The position numbers and the translations under genes are program-made. From assembly GCF_001427795.1 (NCBI RefSeq), contig NZ_LMHJ01000001.1, forward strand, positions 1,101,773 through 1,165,772: a stretch of 64,000 nt of DNA. The letters are read 5' to 3'. The stretch is from Nocardioides sp. Root682. GTDB taxonomy: Bacteria; Actinomycetota; Actinomycetes; Propionibacteriales; Nocardioidaceae. The notes beneath the pieces were generated by a model that was not told the origin of the DNA, did no database searches, and worked only from the letters and a program-made list of their open reading frames with translations. Of the stretch, positions 43,822 to 50,857 are shown one piece after another (position 1 is the first letter of the stretch; every line of letters starts with the position of its first letter).

Positions 43822-44862
43822 ATGGACCTGCACATCAACAGGCCGGACATCACGGTTCCGGTGCGCGTTGATCCTCGCGGAATCGCCGGCCCGACCCCGG
43901 GACAGGCGCGGGGGCCACGCTGGCGCCGGTCAGGCGGCGCGGGCACCGGCATGTTCGTGCCGTCCCACGTCTGCGGAGACGGCGAGCCGCAACGGATCGT
44001 TGAAGCTGTCGCCAGCACCCCCGAGGGATCTGCCGCAACCGGGTGGGCTGCCTTGCACTGGCAAGGTGCCCGCTGGTTCCCCGGCCGGACCGCGCGGGGC
44101 GAACCGCTCCCTGTCCCCCTGGCGATCGGCGACAGGGCGCACCTTGCTCGCCGTACCGGCGTACAACTGTGGCGCGACTGGCTGTTCGACGGAGACATCA
44201 TCGACGTCAATGGGTTGCCCGTCACGCGCCCGGAAAGGTCCATCTGCGCCGCGGCCCTGAGAGCACGGTCTCTCGAGGACACCGTTCGCATCATCTGCAT
44301 GGCCATGGCCGACGACCTGGCGGACCTGATGGAGATCGGCGACTACGCAGCGCGCATCCGAGGGCGGCCCCACACCCGCAGGCTCACCGCCGCGATCGAC
44401 CTGTCGGACGAGAATGTGTGGTCACCACAGGAGGTCACCATGCTGATGAGGTGGCGGCGCCAACGCGACGGCGTTCGACTGCTGTGCAATCCACCGATCT
44501 TCGACCTGCAGGGCAACCACCTGCTGACCCCCGACCTGTTCGATCCCGCGGCGGCGGTGATCGGACAGTACGACGGGATCGTCCACAACGACCTCCAGGT
44601 CCGGCGACGCGATCTCGACTCCGAGGAGCTCTGTCGCGACCTCGGGCTCGAGGTGGTGTCCATGGTTTCGCGCGACCTGCGCGACCTGGGGTCCTTCGAC
44701 CATCGGCTGGACGCGGCGTACCGTCGCGCGGCGCGACGACCGGGAGCCATCGGCTGGACGCTGGCGCAGCCACACTGGTGGACCGACACCTCGACGGTGG
44801 CCCTGCGCCGCTCCCTGGATGACGAGTCCCGGCGCATCTGGCTGCGACGACTCGCGTCGTGA
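43822..44862 (+). CDS. AbiEi/DUF559-like protein (Vsr-fold nuclease relative) between two hairpins
   Basis: 346 residues. The N-terminal part (QRIVEAVASTPEGSAATGWAALHWQGARWF ... GLPVTRPERSICAAALRA) has the look of AbiEi-type antitoxin or restriction-associated regulators. The C-terminal part resembles DUF559/Vsr endonuclease folds: E204 in SPQE, D238 in PDLFD, and GQYDGIVH at 248-255. In active relatives the third acidic residue sits where Gln249 is here, so catalysis may be impaired. Related genes are abundant in Nocardioides-type genomes by my recollection. A TTG at 43750 lies inside the hairpin and is not chosen. No methyltransferase, toxin or second nuclease is nearby. Confidence 0.7.
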   Translation: MDLHINRPDITVPVRVDPRGIAGPTPGQARGPRWRRSGGAGTGMFVPSHVCGDGEPQRIVEAVASTPEGSAATGWAALHWQGARWFPGRTARGEPLPVPLAIGDRAHLARRTGVQLWRDWLFDGDIIDVNGLPVTRPERSICAAALRARSLEDTVRIICMAMADDLADLMEIGDYAARIRGRPHTRRLTAAIDLSDENVWSPQEVTMLMRWRRQRDGVRLLCNPPIFDLQGNHLLTPDLFDPAAAVIGQYDGIVHNDLQVRRRDLDSEELCRDLGLEVVSMVSRDLRDLGSFDHRLDAAYRRAARRPGAIGWTLAQPHWWTDTSTVALRRSLDDESRRIWLRRLAS

Positions 44863-44886
44863 TGTCGCAACGTGGTGCGGGTCGTG

Positions 44887-44949
44887 CGGTTCAACTACCG
44901 AATTTGCGCTCCGCGAGTGCTCAACAGAGCAAATTCGGTAGTTGAACCG
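44887..44949. repeat. Long hairpin, right copy
   Basis: The same 20-base arms as the left copy enclose a 23-base centre of different sequence; here one more base pair closes inside, giving 21 pairs. It starts 24 bases beyond the stop codon of the nuclease-like gene. A separate GC-rich terminator for the next gene follows at 44963. Confidence 0.9.
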
Positions 44950-44962
44950 GACCCAGGACAAC

Positions 44963-45006
44963 ACGACGGCCCCGGCCCCACCGAGGTGGAGGGCCGGGGC
45001 CGTCGT
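44963..45006 (-). terminator. Terminator of the Bax inhibitor-like gene
   Basis: A perfect 16-bp stem (arm ACGACGGCCCCGGCCC) with a 12-base loop lies 12 bases beyond that gene's stop codon. It is unrelated in sequence to the neighbouring palindrome-cassette hairpin. Confidence 0.8.
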
Positions 45007-45018
45007 AGGACGATCAGG

Positions 45019-45855
45019 TCAGTCGCTCTGCAGGATCGCGAGGATCCGGAGCAGGTTGGTGTAGATCCAGACCAGGCTGACGAGCAGTCCGAAGGACGCT
45101 CGCCACGACTCGCGCTCGGGGATGCCGGCGGCAACGCCCCGCTCGATGAAGTCGAAGTCCAGGATCAACATGAACACGCCGAGCACCAGTCCACCGATGG
45201 CAAAGATCAGACCCATCGGTCCGAAGCCGAAGAGGCCGAGCTCGTTGCTGAACATGCTCAGCACCAACTCCATGAGGCTGAGCGCCACCATCCCGAACAT
45301 CGCCGCGACGACGAACGTCCGGAACTTGTCCCCGACCTTGATGTCGAAGAACTTGTAGGCGGCGAGGGTGCCGGCGAAAGCAGCGAAGGTGCCGACGACC
45401 GCCTGGACGACGATGCCGCCGTACTGGTCGCTCGGGAACATCGCGTCGTAGAACTTGCTCAGCGCACCGAGGGCGACACCCTCGGCAACGGCGAACGCCA
45501 TGACGAGCGCCGGGCTGATGACCCGCTTGAACGAGTTGACCAGCGACAGGATGAACGCAGCACCCGAACCGATGATCAGCGCCATGCTCAGCGTGCCGAT
45601 TGCTTCGTCGCTGTCGATGTCAGGGGTGAGGAACCACGTGGCCCCTGCGACGACGATCGTGATGGCCAGCGTGATCGCCGTCGACTGGACGACCGAGTCG
45701 ATCGTCATCCGACCCTGGGTCGGCGGTGCCTCGGACGTGAGCTGACCGGGCTGGGAGTAGCCGTCGTACTGCTGCTGGCCGAATCCCTGATAGGCGGCGC
45801 CACCGGAGCGGTTGAACTCCTCCGAGCGGTTGAACACCGGGTTGTTGCTGCGCAT
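45019..45855 (-). CDS. Bax inhibitor-1 / YccA-like membrane protein
   Basis: 278 residues: a hydrophilic Gln/Gly-rich N-terminus (about 70 residues, with YQGFGQQQYDGYSQPGQL) followed by seven hydrophobic segments (VVQSTAITLAITIVVAGATW, ALIIGSGAAFILSLVNSF, ALVMAFAVAEGVALGAL, and so on) and a closing SLVWIYTNLLRILAILQ, all matching the BI-1/YccA family. Bacterial members modulate membrane proteases or calcium flux; the exact role is unknown. ATG 45855 has a GGAGGAG site. Confidence 0.9.
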   Translation of the reverse strand: MRSNNPVFNRSEEFNRSGGAAYQGFGQQQYDGYSQPGQLTSEAPPTQGRMTIDSVVQSTAITLAITIVVAGATWFLTPDIDSDEAIGTLSMALIIGSGAAFILSLVNSFKRVISPALVMAFAVAEGVALGALSKFYDAMFPSDQYGGIVVQAVVGTFAAFAGTLAAYKFFDIKVGDKFRTFVVAAMFGMVALSLMELVLSMFSNELGLFGFGPMGLIFAIGGLVLGVFMLILDFDFIERGVAAGIPERESWRASFGLLVSLVWIYTNLLRILAILQSD

Positions 45856-45990
45856 GATCTCCTCCGCAGGCTTGCGTGTTGCCGGGCAGCCACGGTGGCT
45901 GCCCTGGTCACACATCGTCTGGACCACCAGTCTAGGTGGCTCGATGAAGGGAAAACGCTCAACCGGGCAGGAACGTTCCCGCGGCATGAC

Positions 45991-47523
45991 TCAGCGTGCC
46001 GTGACCTGCACGACCACGTCCGTGCCGGCCACGACCGGACGCACCAGGATCCGGCCGCCCTGGCCCGTCTCCCAGGTGCCGTTGGTGACCTCGACGCGGT
46101 AGCCCTCGGGGTAGTGCAGAGGGCTGACGAAGATCTCGGTCGGCGCCTCGATCGCGTTGGCGCGGTACCGGTAGGAGAAGGCACCTGTCTTCGCGTCGAA
46201 ACTCATCGCGAGGGGCTCCCCCGCCGTCGCCTGCGCGTAGGTCCGCACCAGCAGCCGCAGCTTGTCCTGCTTGACCGAGGAGAAGTCCGTGTCGTCGTGG
46301 AACATCCCCTGCGCGTCGTCGGCGGTCGTCGGGTCCTGCCACTGCTTGTAGGCCCAGTGCGACCAGCCCATCAGGTTCCGGTCGGCGACAGCGGCGTCGA
46401 TCTCGACAGCACGAAGGTTGTCGGTCGCGCCCCACTCGCTCATCATCGGGGCGGCGTTGATCCTCTTCGCCTGGGCGAGTGCCGTCGTCGTACGTTCCTG
46501 GCTGAACTTCCAACAGTTCTCGACGTTGCCGAACGGCAGGCCCTGGGACTCCAGGAACACGTCCTGGCAGTAGTTGTGCCACGAGTACCCGAGCTGGTCC
46601 TCCCCCGCCATCGGCTCGAGGTAGGTCGGCACCTGCCGGCCGGCAGCCAGCTGCTGGGGCTCCCACCAGACAACGTTCTTCGCGTCGACCTGCCGGATGG
46701 CCCGGGTGACCTTCTCGTAGGCCGGCTGCAGCTCCCTGGTGTAGGCGCCCTGGCAGCCCCCGGTGAAGCAGGAGAGCCACTCGAGGCCCATCCACGGCTC
46801 GTTCATCAGGTCGTAGCCCATCAGGTGCGACTGGTCCTTCCACCAACCCGCCGCCACCTGCCACGCGGCCGCCCAGTCGTCCACACCCTGGTGCTTGTTG
46901 GCCCAGAACTCGTCGAAGACCAGCGAGTTCTCGGGCGTCCAGTAGCCCATCGGGAAGGGCAGGTTGATCGGCGGGAGCAAGCTCAACACCTTGGGGCGGT
47001 GCACCGCCCAGTCCGGCACTCCTTCGCCGCCATAGGTCTCGTGCCACTGGTCCTGGTGCATGTCGAGCTGCATCCAGATGCCACGATCGGCGAGCAGGTC
47101 CATCACCCGTTGCCACCCGTCGCGATAGGCCGGGTCGCCGACGCCGGGAGCATCCGGGGTCACACCCGCCCACAAGGTGCCGAGGCGCACGCCGTTGAAC
47201 CCGTACTGCGCCAGCCAGGCAGCGTCGGCCTCGGTGAATCCCTCCGCGCTGTCCGGCGGCACGTACGGATCGAGCTTCCAGACCAGGTTGAAGCCGTGCA
47301 CGATGACGACCCGACCCTGCTCGTCCACGAGCCAGCGTCCCTGCCGGCGCAGCTGCGGCGCCGGCTCGGGCTCCGCCTCCGCCTGCGCCTGAGCCGGTAC
47401 GACGACCGCCGGCTCCGCGACCGGAGCCGACTCCTGGGCGCGCGCGGGACTCAGGCCCGAGAGCGCAGCGACGAGCAGGGCGACCACAGCCGCCAGGACG
47501 GTAGAACGCGTTCCAGTCCGCAC
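45991..47523 (-). CDS. Secreted GH5 endoglycoceramidase-like glycosidase
   Basis: 510 residues. Signal peptide (residues 1-29), a Pro/Glu/Ala linker, then a GH5 barrel: DPYVPPDSAEGFTEADAAWL, NGVRLGTLWAGVTPDAPG, acid/base Glu242 in LMNEPWMG and nucleophile Glu363 in MMSEWGATDN. A C-terminal beta domain (VSPLHYPEGYRVEVTNGTWE) is usual for the endoglycoceramidase subgroup, which removes glycans from glycosphingolipids. Two Cys pairs in loops (SCFTGGC, YCQDVF...NCW) suggest extracellular disulphides. The true substrate could also be another beta-glucoside lipid. Confidence 0.88.
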   Translation of the reverse strand: MRTGTRSTVLAAVVALLVAALSGLSPARAQESAPVAEPAVVVPAQAQAEAEPEPAPQLRRQGRWLVDEQGRVVIVHGFNLVWKLDPYVPPDSAEGFTEADAAWLAQYGFNGVRLGTLWAGVTPDAPGVGDPAYRDGWQRVMDLLADRGIWMQLDMHQDQWHETYGGEGVPDWAVHRPKVLSLLPPINLPFPMGYWTPENSLVFDEFWANKHQGVDDWAAAWQVAAGWWKDQSHLMGYDLMNEPWMGLEWLSCFTGGCQGAYTRELQPAYEKVTRAIRQVDAKNVVWWEPQQLAAGRQVPTYLEPMAGEDQLGYSWHNYCQDVFLESQGLPFGNVENCWKFSQERTTTALAQAKRINAAPMMSEWGATDNLRAVEIDAAVADRNLMGWSHWAYKQWQDPTTADDAQGMFHDDTDFSSVKQDKLRLLVRTYAQATAGEPLAMSFDAKTGAFSYRYRANAIEAPTEIFVSPLHYPEGYRVEVTNGTWETGQGGRILVRPVVAGTDVVVQVTAR

Positions 47524-47570
47524 GCTCGTTCAACGACGCGGCCACCGGAAGGTGACCCTTGGCCTGGGCG

Positions 47571-48272
47571 TCAGCCCTCGCGGAGCAACCGCACGACGGT
47601 GTCGCGCACCTTCATCGGCCCCTCCGGCATCACCTGCTCGCGGTCCTGCGTCTCGGCCACTTCGACGGTCCACGGGCTGTCGGCCGCGCCGACCTCGAGC
47701 GCCTCGAGCACGCGTTCAGGCTCGAAGAGCAGCCCGGGCCCGTGGGAGTGCCGGACGCCCGAGTCGACGTCGTGGGGGTGGTGGGCGGTGACCAGCAACC
47801 GCCCGCCCGGAGCGACCGCCTCAGCGATGCCGCGGTAGATGTCGTCGAAGTCGGGGACCGGGACGTGCAGGAAGCTGACCGTCACGAGGTCGAAGGTGTG
47901 GCGACCCGCGGGTCGGGGGTCGTGCAGGGCGTCGTACAGCCCGATCCGGAGGCGAGCGGAGACGCCGGCGTCCTCCGCGTGGGTGGCGACCTTCTCCAGG
48001 GCGACCTCCGAGACGTCGACCGCGGTGACGTCCCAGCCCTGTCGGGCGAGCCAGATGGCGTCGCCGCCCTCGCCGCAGGCGACGTCCAGGGCGGTGCCCG
48101 GGTCGAGGTCGCGCGCCTGCTCGACCAGACGCTGGTTGGGCTTGCCGCTCCAGACGCGACCGCTGCCTGAGTACCGCTCGTTCCAGGCTTCGGCACTCAG
48201 GGCTTGGCGGAGGGTCTCGAGGTCGCCGTCCTGCGGGTGCCCGTGACCGTCGTGCTTGTGTTGGTGGCGCAT
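47571..48272 (-). CDS. Class I SAM-dependent methyltransferase with His-rich N-terminus
   Basis: 233 residues. The AdoMet site is ALDVACGEGGDAIWLARQG (motif I) followed by VTAVDVSEVALEKV and LVTVSFLHVPVP. The overall form resembles TehB/thiopurine methyltransferase-like proteins. It begins MRHQHKHDGHGH, five histidines in the first 12 residues, which could bind a metal. The product of methylation (tellurite, thiol, or small molecule) cannot be assigned. It lies between the endoglycoceramidase and the LuxR gene, on the same strand. Confidence 0.8.
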   Translation of the reverse strand: MRHQHKHDGHGHPQDGDLETLRQALSAEAWNERYSGSGRVWSGKPNQRLVEQARDLDPGTALDVACGEGGDAIWLARQGWDVTAVDVSEVALEKVATHAEDAGVSARLRIGLYDALHDPRPAGRHTFDLVTVSFLHVPVPDFDDIYRGIAEAVAPGGRLLVTAHHPHDVDSGVRHSHGPGLLFEPERVLEALEVGAADSPWTVEVAETQDREQVMPEGPMKVRDTVVRLLREG

Positions 48273-48319
48273 GCGAACACTCTCCCGCCTCAGGTCAACC
48301 TGAAGTCAAGAGTGCCGCG

Positions 48320-49270
48320 TCAGACGCCGAGGGCACGCGACATCAGCACCTGTCGCGAGGCCGAGCCGGTCTTGGCGAGCAGCGCCCGCAGATGGTCCTC
48401 GGCCGTGGTCGGTGCGATCACCAACCGCTCGGCGATGGACCGGGTGTCCAGCCCGTGCACGGCCAGCCCGAGGACCTCGGTCTCGCGTGGCGACAGGCCG
48501 TGCACCCGGGCCAGGAGATCGGTCCGCTCCGCGCCCGTCGCCGGCCCGATCGACACCGCGACGTCCGCACCCAGCCGGGCCGCACGCACGCTGACCCAGC
48601 GGTTGGCTCCGAGGTGCACCCGCGCCGAGGGCTCCCACGGCCGGTCCGCTTCTTCGCGGGCGAGCAGCGCCGCGCCGACGTTGTACGCCGCCGCCGGCAC
48701 GGGCGGGACGGGTTCCTCCGGCGGAAGCAGTCTCAGCAGCGCCTCGGCAGCAGCATCCGTCTGTGACCGGACCTGAAGGTCACTGTCCAGGAGCACGATG
48801 CCCGGCTCCAGCGGCACCAGGTCCTCGCGGGGATCGACGAACGTCCGGGCCGCGGCCGCGCGCAACCCGGTGGTCACCGCTGGGCGGAGCGCGTCCAGCG
48901 CGGCTCGTTCGCGCGGCCCGAACGGTGCCCCGCCCGTCCGCCAGAGCTCGAGCCAGCCCCAGGCGCCGTACCTGTCGGCAAAGCTCACCCGGACGACGTC
49001 GGTGACCTCGAACCGGCGGAGCCAGCCGCGCCACTCGTCGGGGTCGGGATCCAGGTAGCGCTGCCGGATCACCTCCCGCAACTGGGCCATCGCCTCCGGC
49101 GGGACCGTCGCATGGGGCGAGCTCCCGACGCCGGTGACGGGATCGGTCAGGGCGAACACGTGGGCGTCGTACGGGATGGACGAGGCGACGGCCTCGAGGA
49201 GCCGCTGGCGGAGCAGGCGATCGGACAGCCCCGCGCGACAGTGCTGCTCGGCGCGCGCGATCAGGTCCAC
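48320..49270 (-). CDS. LuxR-family transcriptional regulator
   Basis: 316 residues: an N-terminal GAF/PAS-like sensor region and a C-terminal LuxR HTH (LSPRETEVLGLAVHGLDTRSIAERLVIAPTTAEDHLRALLAK). No receiver domain, so a direct ligand is likely. The GTG at 49270 gives a sensible start (VDLIARAEQHCRAGLSDRLL). It diverges from a small ABM-type gene; the 87-base gap contains an 18-bp perfect palindrome at 49306-49323, a natural candidate for its binding site. Confidence 0.85.
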   Translation of the reverse strand: MDLIARAEQHCRAGLSDRLLRQRLLEAVASSIPYDAHVFALTDPVTGVGSSPHATVPPEAMAQLREVIRQRYLDPDPDEWRGWLRRFEVTDVVRVSFADRYGAWGWLELWRTGGAPFGPRERAALDALRPAVTTGLRAAAARTFVDPREDLVPLEPGIVLLDSDLQVRSQTDAAAEALLRLLPPEEPVPPVPAAAYNVGAALLAREEADRPWEPSARVHLGANRWVSVRAARLGADVAVSIGPATGAERTDLLARVHGLSPRETEVLGLAVHGLDTRSIAERLVIAPTTAEDHLRALLAKTGSASRQVLMSRALGV

Positions 49271-49305
49271 GTCAGCAGCGTAGGGCGGTCCCGGGCGGCC
49301 ACAGG

Positions 49306-49323
49306 ATCCCCGACGTCGGGGAT
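49306..49323. promoter_or_regulatory. Palindromic candidate operator for the LuxR/ABM pair
   Basis: ATCCCCGACGTCGGGGAT is a perfect 18-base palindrome midway between the divergent LuxR-type regulator and the ABM-type gene. LuxR-family dimers bind such sites; the GACGTC centre is compatible. The call rests on symmetry and position only. Confidence 0.6.
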
Positions 49324-49357
49324 GTTCACCGGGTTCCCGTCGGCCCACGCTGAGGAC

Positions 49358-49651
49358 ATGACAACGACACTGCACATCGAGAACACCGTCCACGACTACG
49401 ACAGCTGGAAGCTGGCCTTCGACAAGTTCGACCGGTTCCGCGCCGAGAACGGCGTCCGGTCCTACCGCGTCACCCGCTCCGCCGACGACCCGCACGAGGT
49501 GGTCGTCGAGCTCGACTTCGACTCGACGGGCGTCGCCGAGGCCTTCGCCCAGTTGTTGCAGAAGGTCTGGCAGACACCGCAGTCCCAGCAGCACCTCGTC
49601 CGGCACTCGGCACCGACGATGCGCCACCTGGTCGAGAATCGCGCCTTCTGA
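49358..49651 (+). CDS. Small ABM-type (antibiotic biosynthesis monooxygenase-like) protein
   Basis: 97 residues with a ferredoxin-like ABM/DUF fold: TLHIENTVHDYDSWKLAFDKFDRFR opens the domain, and SADDPHEVVVELDFDSTGVAEAF follows. Such proteins include small monooxygenases and dimeric stress proteins; no cofactor motif is visible. It is divergent from the LuxR-type regulator across a palindromic site and is therefore its likely target. Confidence 0.7.
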   Translation: MTTTLHIENTVHDYDSWKLAFDKFDRFRAENGVRSYRVTRSADDPHEVVVELDFDSTGVAEAFAQLLQKVWQTPQSQQHLVRHSAPTMRHLVENRAF

Positions 49652-49655
49652 GAGG

Positions 49656-49729
49656 TGCCCCCGCTGGGATTCGAACCCAGACTGTGCCGAGTTTAAGTCG
49701 GCTTCCTCTGCCAGTTGGGATACGGGGGC
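49656..49729 (-). tRNA. tRNA with anticodon UAA and short variable arm
   Basis: The minus-strand sequence folds as a cloverleaf: acceptor GCCCCCG/CGGGGGC with A73, anticodon stem GCCGA/TCGGC with loop CTTAAAC (T33 and anticodon TAA), T arm CTGGG-TTCGAAT-CCCAG. The variable region is only ACAGT (5 bases), so it is a class I tRNA although UAA is a leucine (UUA) anticodon and leucine tRNAs are class II. The D stem is weak: only three pairs form cleanly. No CCA is encoded. It lies 14 bases downstream of def on the same strand and may be part of that transcript. Confidence 0.85.
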
Positions 49730-49743
49730 GTGGCTGGCACTCG

Positions 49744-50310
49744 CTACAAGTACGTCTGGCGAGGGTAGATCGCGTGGGCACCGGCAACCCGGTCGAGGAA
49801 CAACAACCCGTCGGTGTGGTCGATCTCGTGCTGCAGCGCACGTGCCTCGAACGCATCCGTCGCGAACTCGACCTCTTCCCCGGTGAGCGGCAGCTGGCCA
49901 CGCACGGTGAGGCGCGAGCCGCGCTTCACGTCGCCGGTGAAGTCGGGCACGCTCATGCAGCCCTCGCGCGCCTTCTCGTTGCGGCTGGCCTCGACCACCT
50001 CGGCGTTGCAGAGCACGAAGGTGCCGTGCAGGGTGCGGGCCTTCGGGTGGTCGGTGACGTCGACGCAGAACATGCGGACGCCGACCCCCACCTGATTGGC
50101 GGCGAGTCCCACGCAGCCGGGGCTGACCCGCATCGTGGCGACCAGGTCGGCGGCGAGCTGCACCATCTCGGGAGCCGCCGGGTCGACGTCGGCGCCACGC
50201 TCCGAGAGGACTCCCGCGGGGGCGCGGACGACGTCGAGGACGTTGCCCTCGATGCCGAGCTCTGCCTCGGACCACGCGGTGAGCCGCGCGGTCCCCTGCT
50301 CGAGGTTCAC
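49744..50310 (-). CDS. def: Peptide deformylase
   Basis: 188 residues. It removes the formyl group from nascent proteins. Motif 1 GLAANQVG (68-75), motif 2 EGCMS with metal-binding Cys118, and motif 3 QHEIDH with His161 and His165 are all complete (Met in place of the usual Leu in EGCLS is a mild change). Its start overlaps the stop of the ACT-domain gene (ATGA). The odd tRNA follows directly. Confidence 0.93.
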   Translation of the reverse strand: MNLEQGTARLTAWSEAELGIEGNVLDVVRAPAGVLSERGADVDPAAPEMVQLAADLVATMRVSPGCVGLAANQVGVGVRMFCVDVTDHPKARTLHGTFVLCNAEVVEASRNEKAREGCMSVPDFTGDVKRGSRLTVRGQLPLTGEEVEFATDAFEARALQHEIDHTDGLLFLDRVAGAHAIYPRQTYL

Positions 50311-50831
50311 AGCTCGTCGGCCTCGACGGGGCGCAGCGTCGCGGTGACGCCGAGCTGGGCCGCGGCCGCACGGATCGTTGCGTCGAGAGCCGGCTCGTCG
50401 ACGTCAGCAGGAAGGTCGAGCTCGGCGACGAGCAGGTACAGCTCACCGGCGAGGCGCGTGGTCAGGTCGGTGATGTTGCCGCCGACCGCCGCCACCTCGG
50501 CCACGATCGCCGAGACGATTCCCGATCGGTCGCCACCGTGGACGGTCAGCACCCACTGGCTGCCACCGCTCGCGTGCGACGGCTCGTCAGTGACTCGCCG
50601 TACGGCGACGTCCAGGTCACCAACCGCAGCCAGGGGCGCGAGCGCGGTCTCGATCTCGGCGCCGTTCGCGGCGCCACGGCACAGCAGCATCATCGAGAAG
50701 TGACCACGCAGCAGCGTCATCGTCGTGTCCTCGATGTTGAGCCCGAGCTCGGCCAGGCCGGCCGTGGTGGCCGCGATGATGCCGGGGCGGTCGTGGCCGA
50801 GGACGGTGACGGCGAAGAGGTCGGTGCTCAC
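50307..50831 (-). CDS. Two-ACT-domain regulatory protein (GcvR-like)
   Basis: 174 residues with two ACT domains: TDLFAVTVLGHDRPGIIAAT (residues 3-22) and QWVLTVHGGDRSGIVSAIVA (about residue 92). This is the form of GcvR-type glycine cleavage regulators and related amino-acid sensors; the ligand is probably serine or glycine, by family inference. Coupled by ATGA overlap to def. Confidence 0.85.
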   Translation of the reverse strand: MSTDLFAVTVLGHDRPGIIAATTAGLAELGLNIEDTTMTLLRGHFSMMLLCRGAANGAEIETALAPLAAVGDLDVAVRRVTDEPSHASGGSQWVLTVHGGDRSGIVSAIVAEVAAVGGNITDLTTRLAGELYLLVAELDLPADVDEPALDATIRAAAAQLGVTATLRPVEADEL

Positions 50832-50857
50832 CCCGACATCATTCCAGTTGCCGGACC

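Noticed and set aside
43750..44862. TTG start at 43750 for the nuclease-like gene
   Set aside because: It lies inside the left hairpin arm and has no ribosome site; the ATG at 43822 gives a better N-terminus.
43695..44949. A restriction-modification or toxin-antitoxin locus
   Set aside because: No methyltransferase, toxin or second nuclease is present next to the gene.
44872..47838. 988-codon plus-strand frame across the Bax inhibitor and GH5 genes
   Set aside because: It is antisense to two well-supported genes and reads through the hairpin, with no domain signature.
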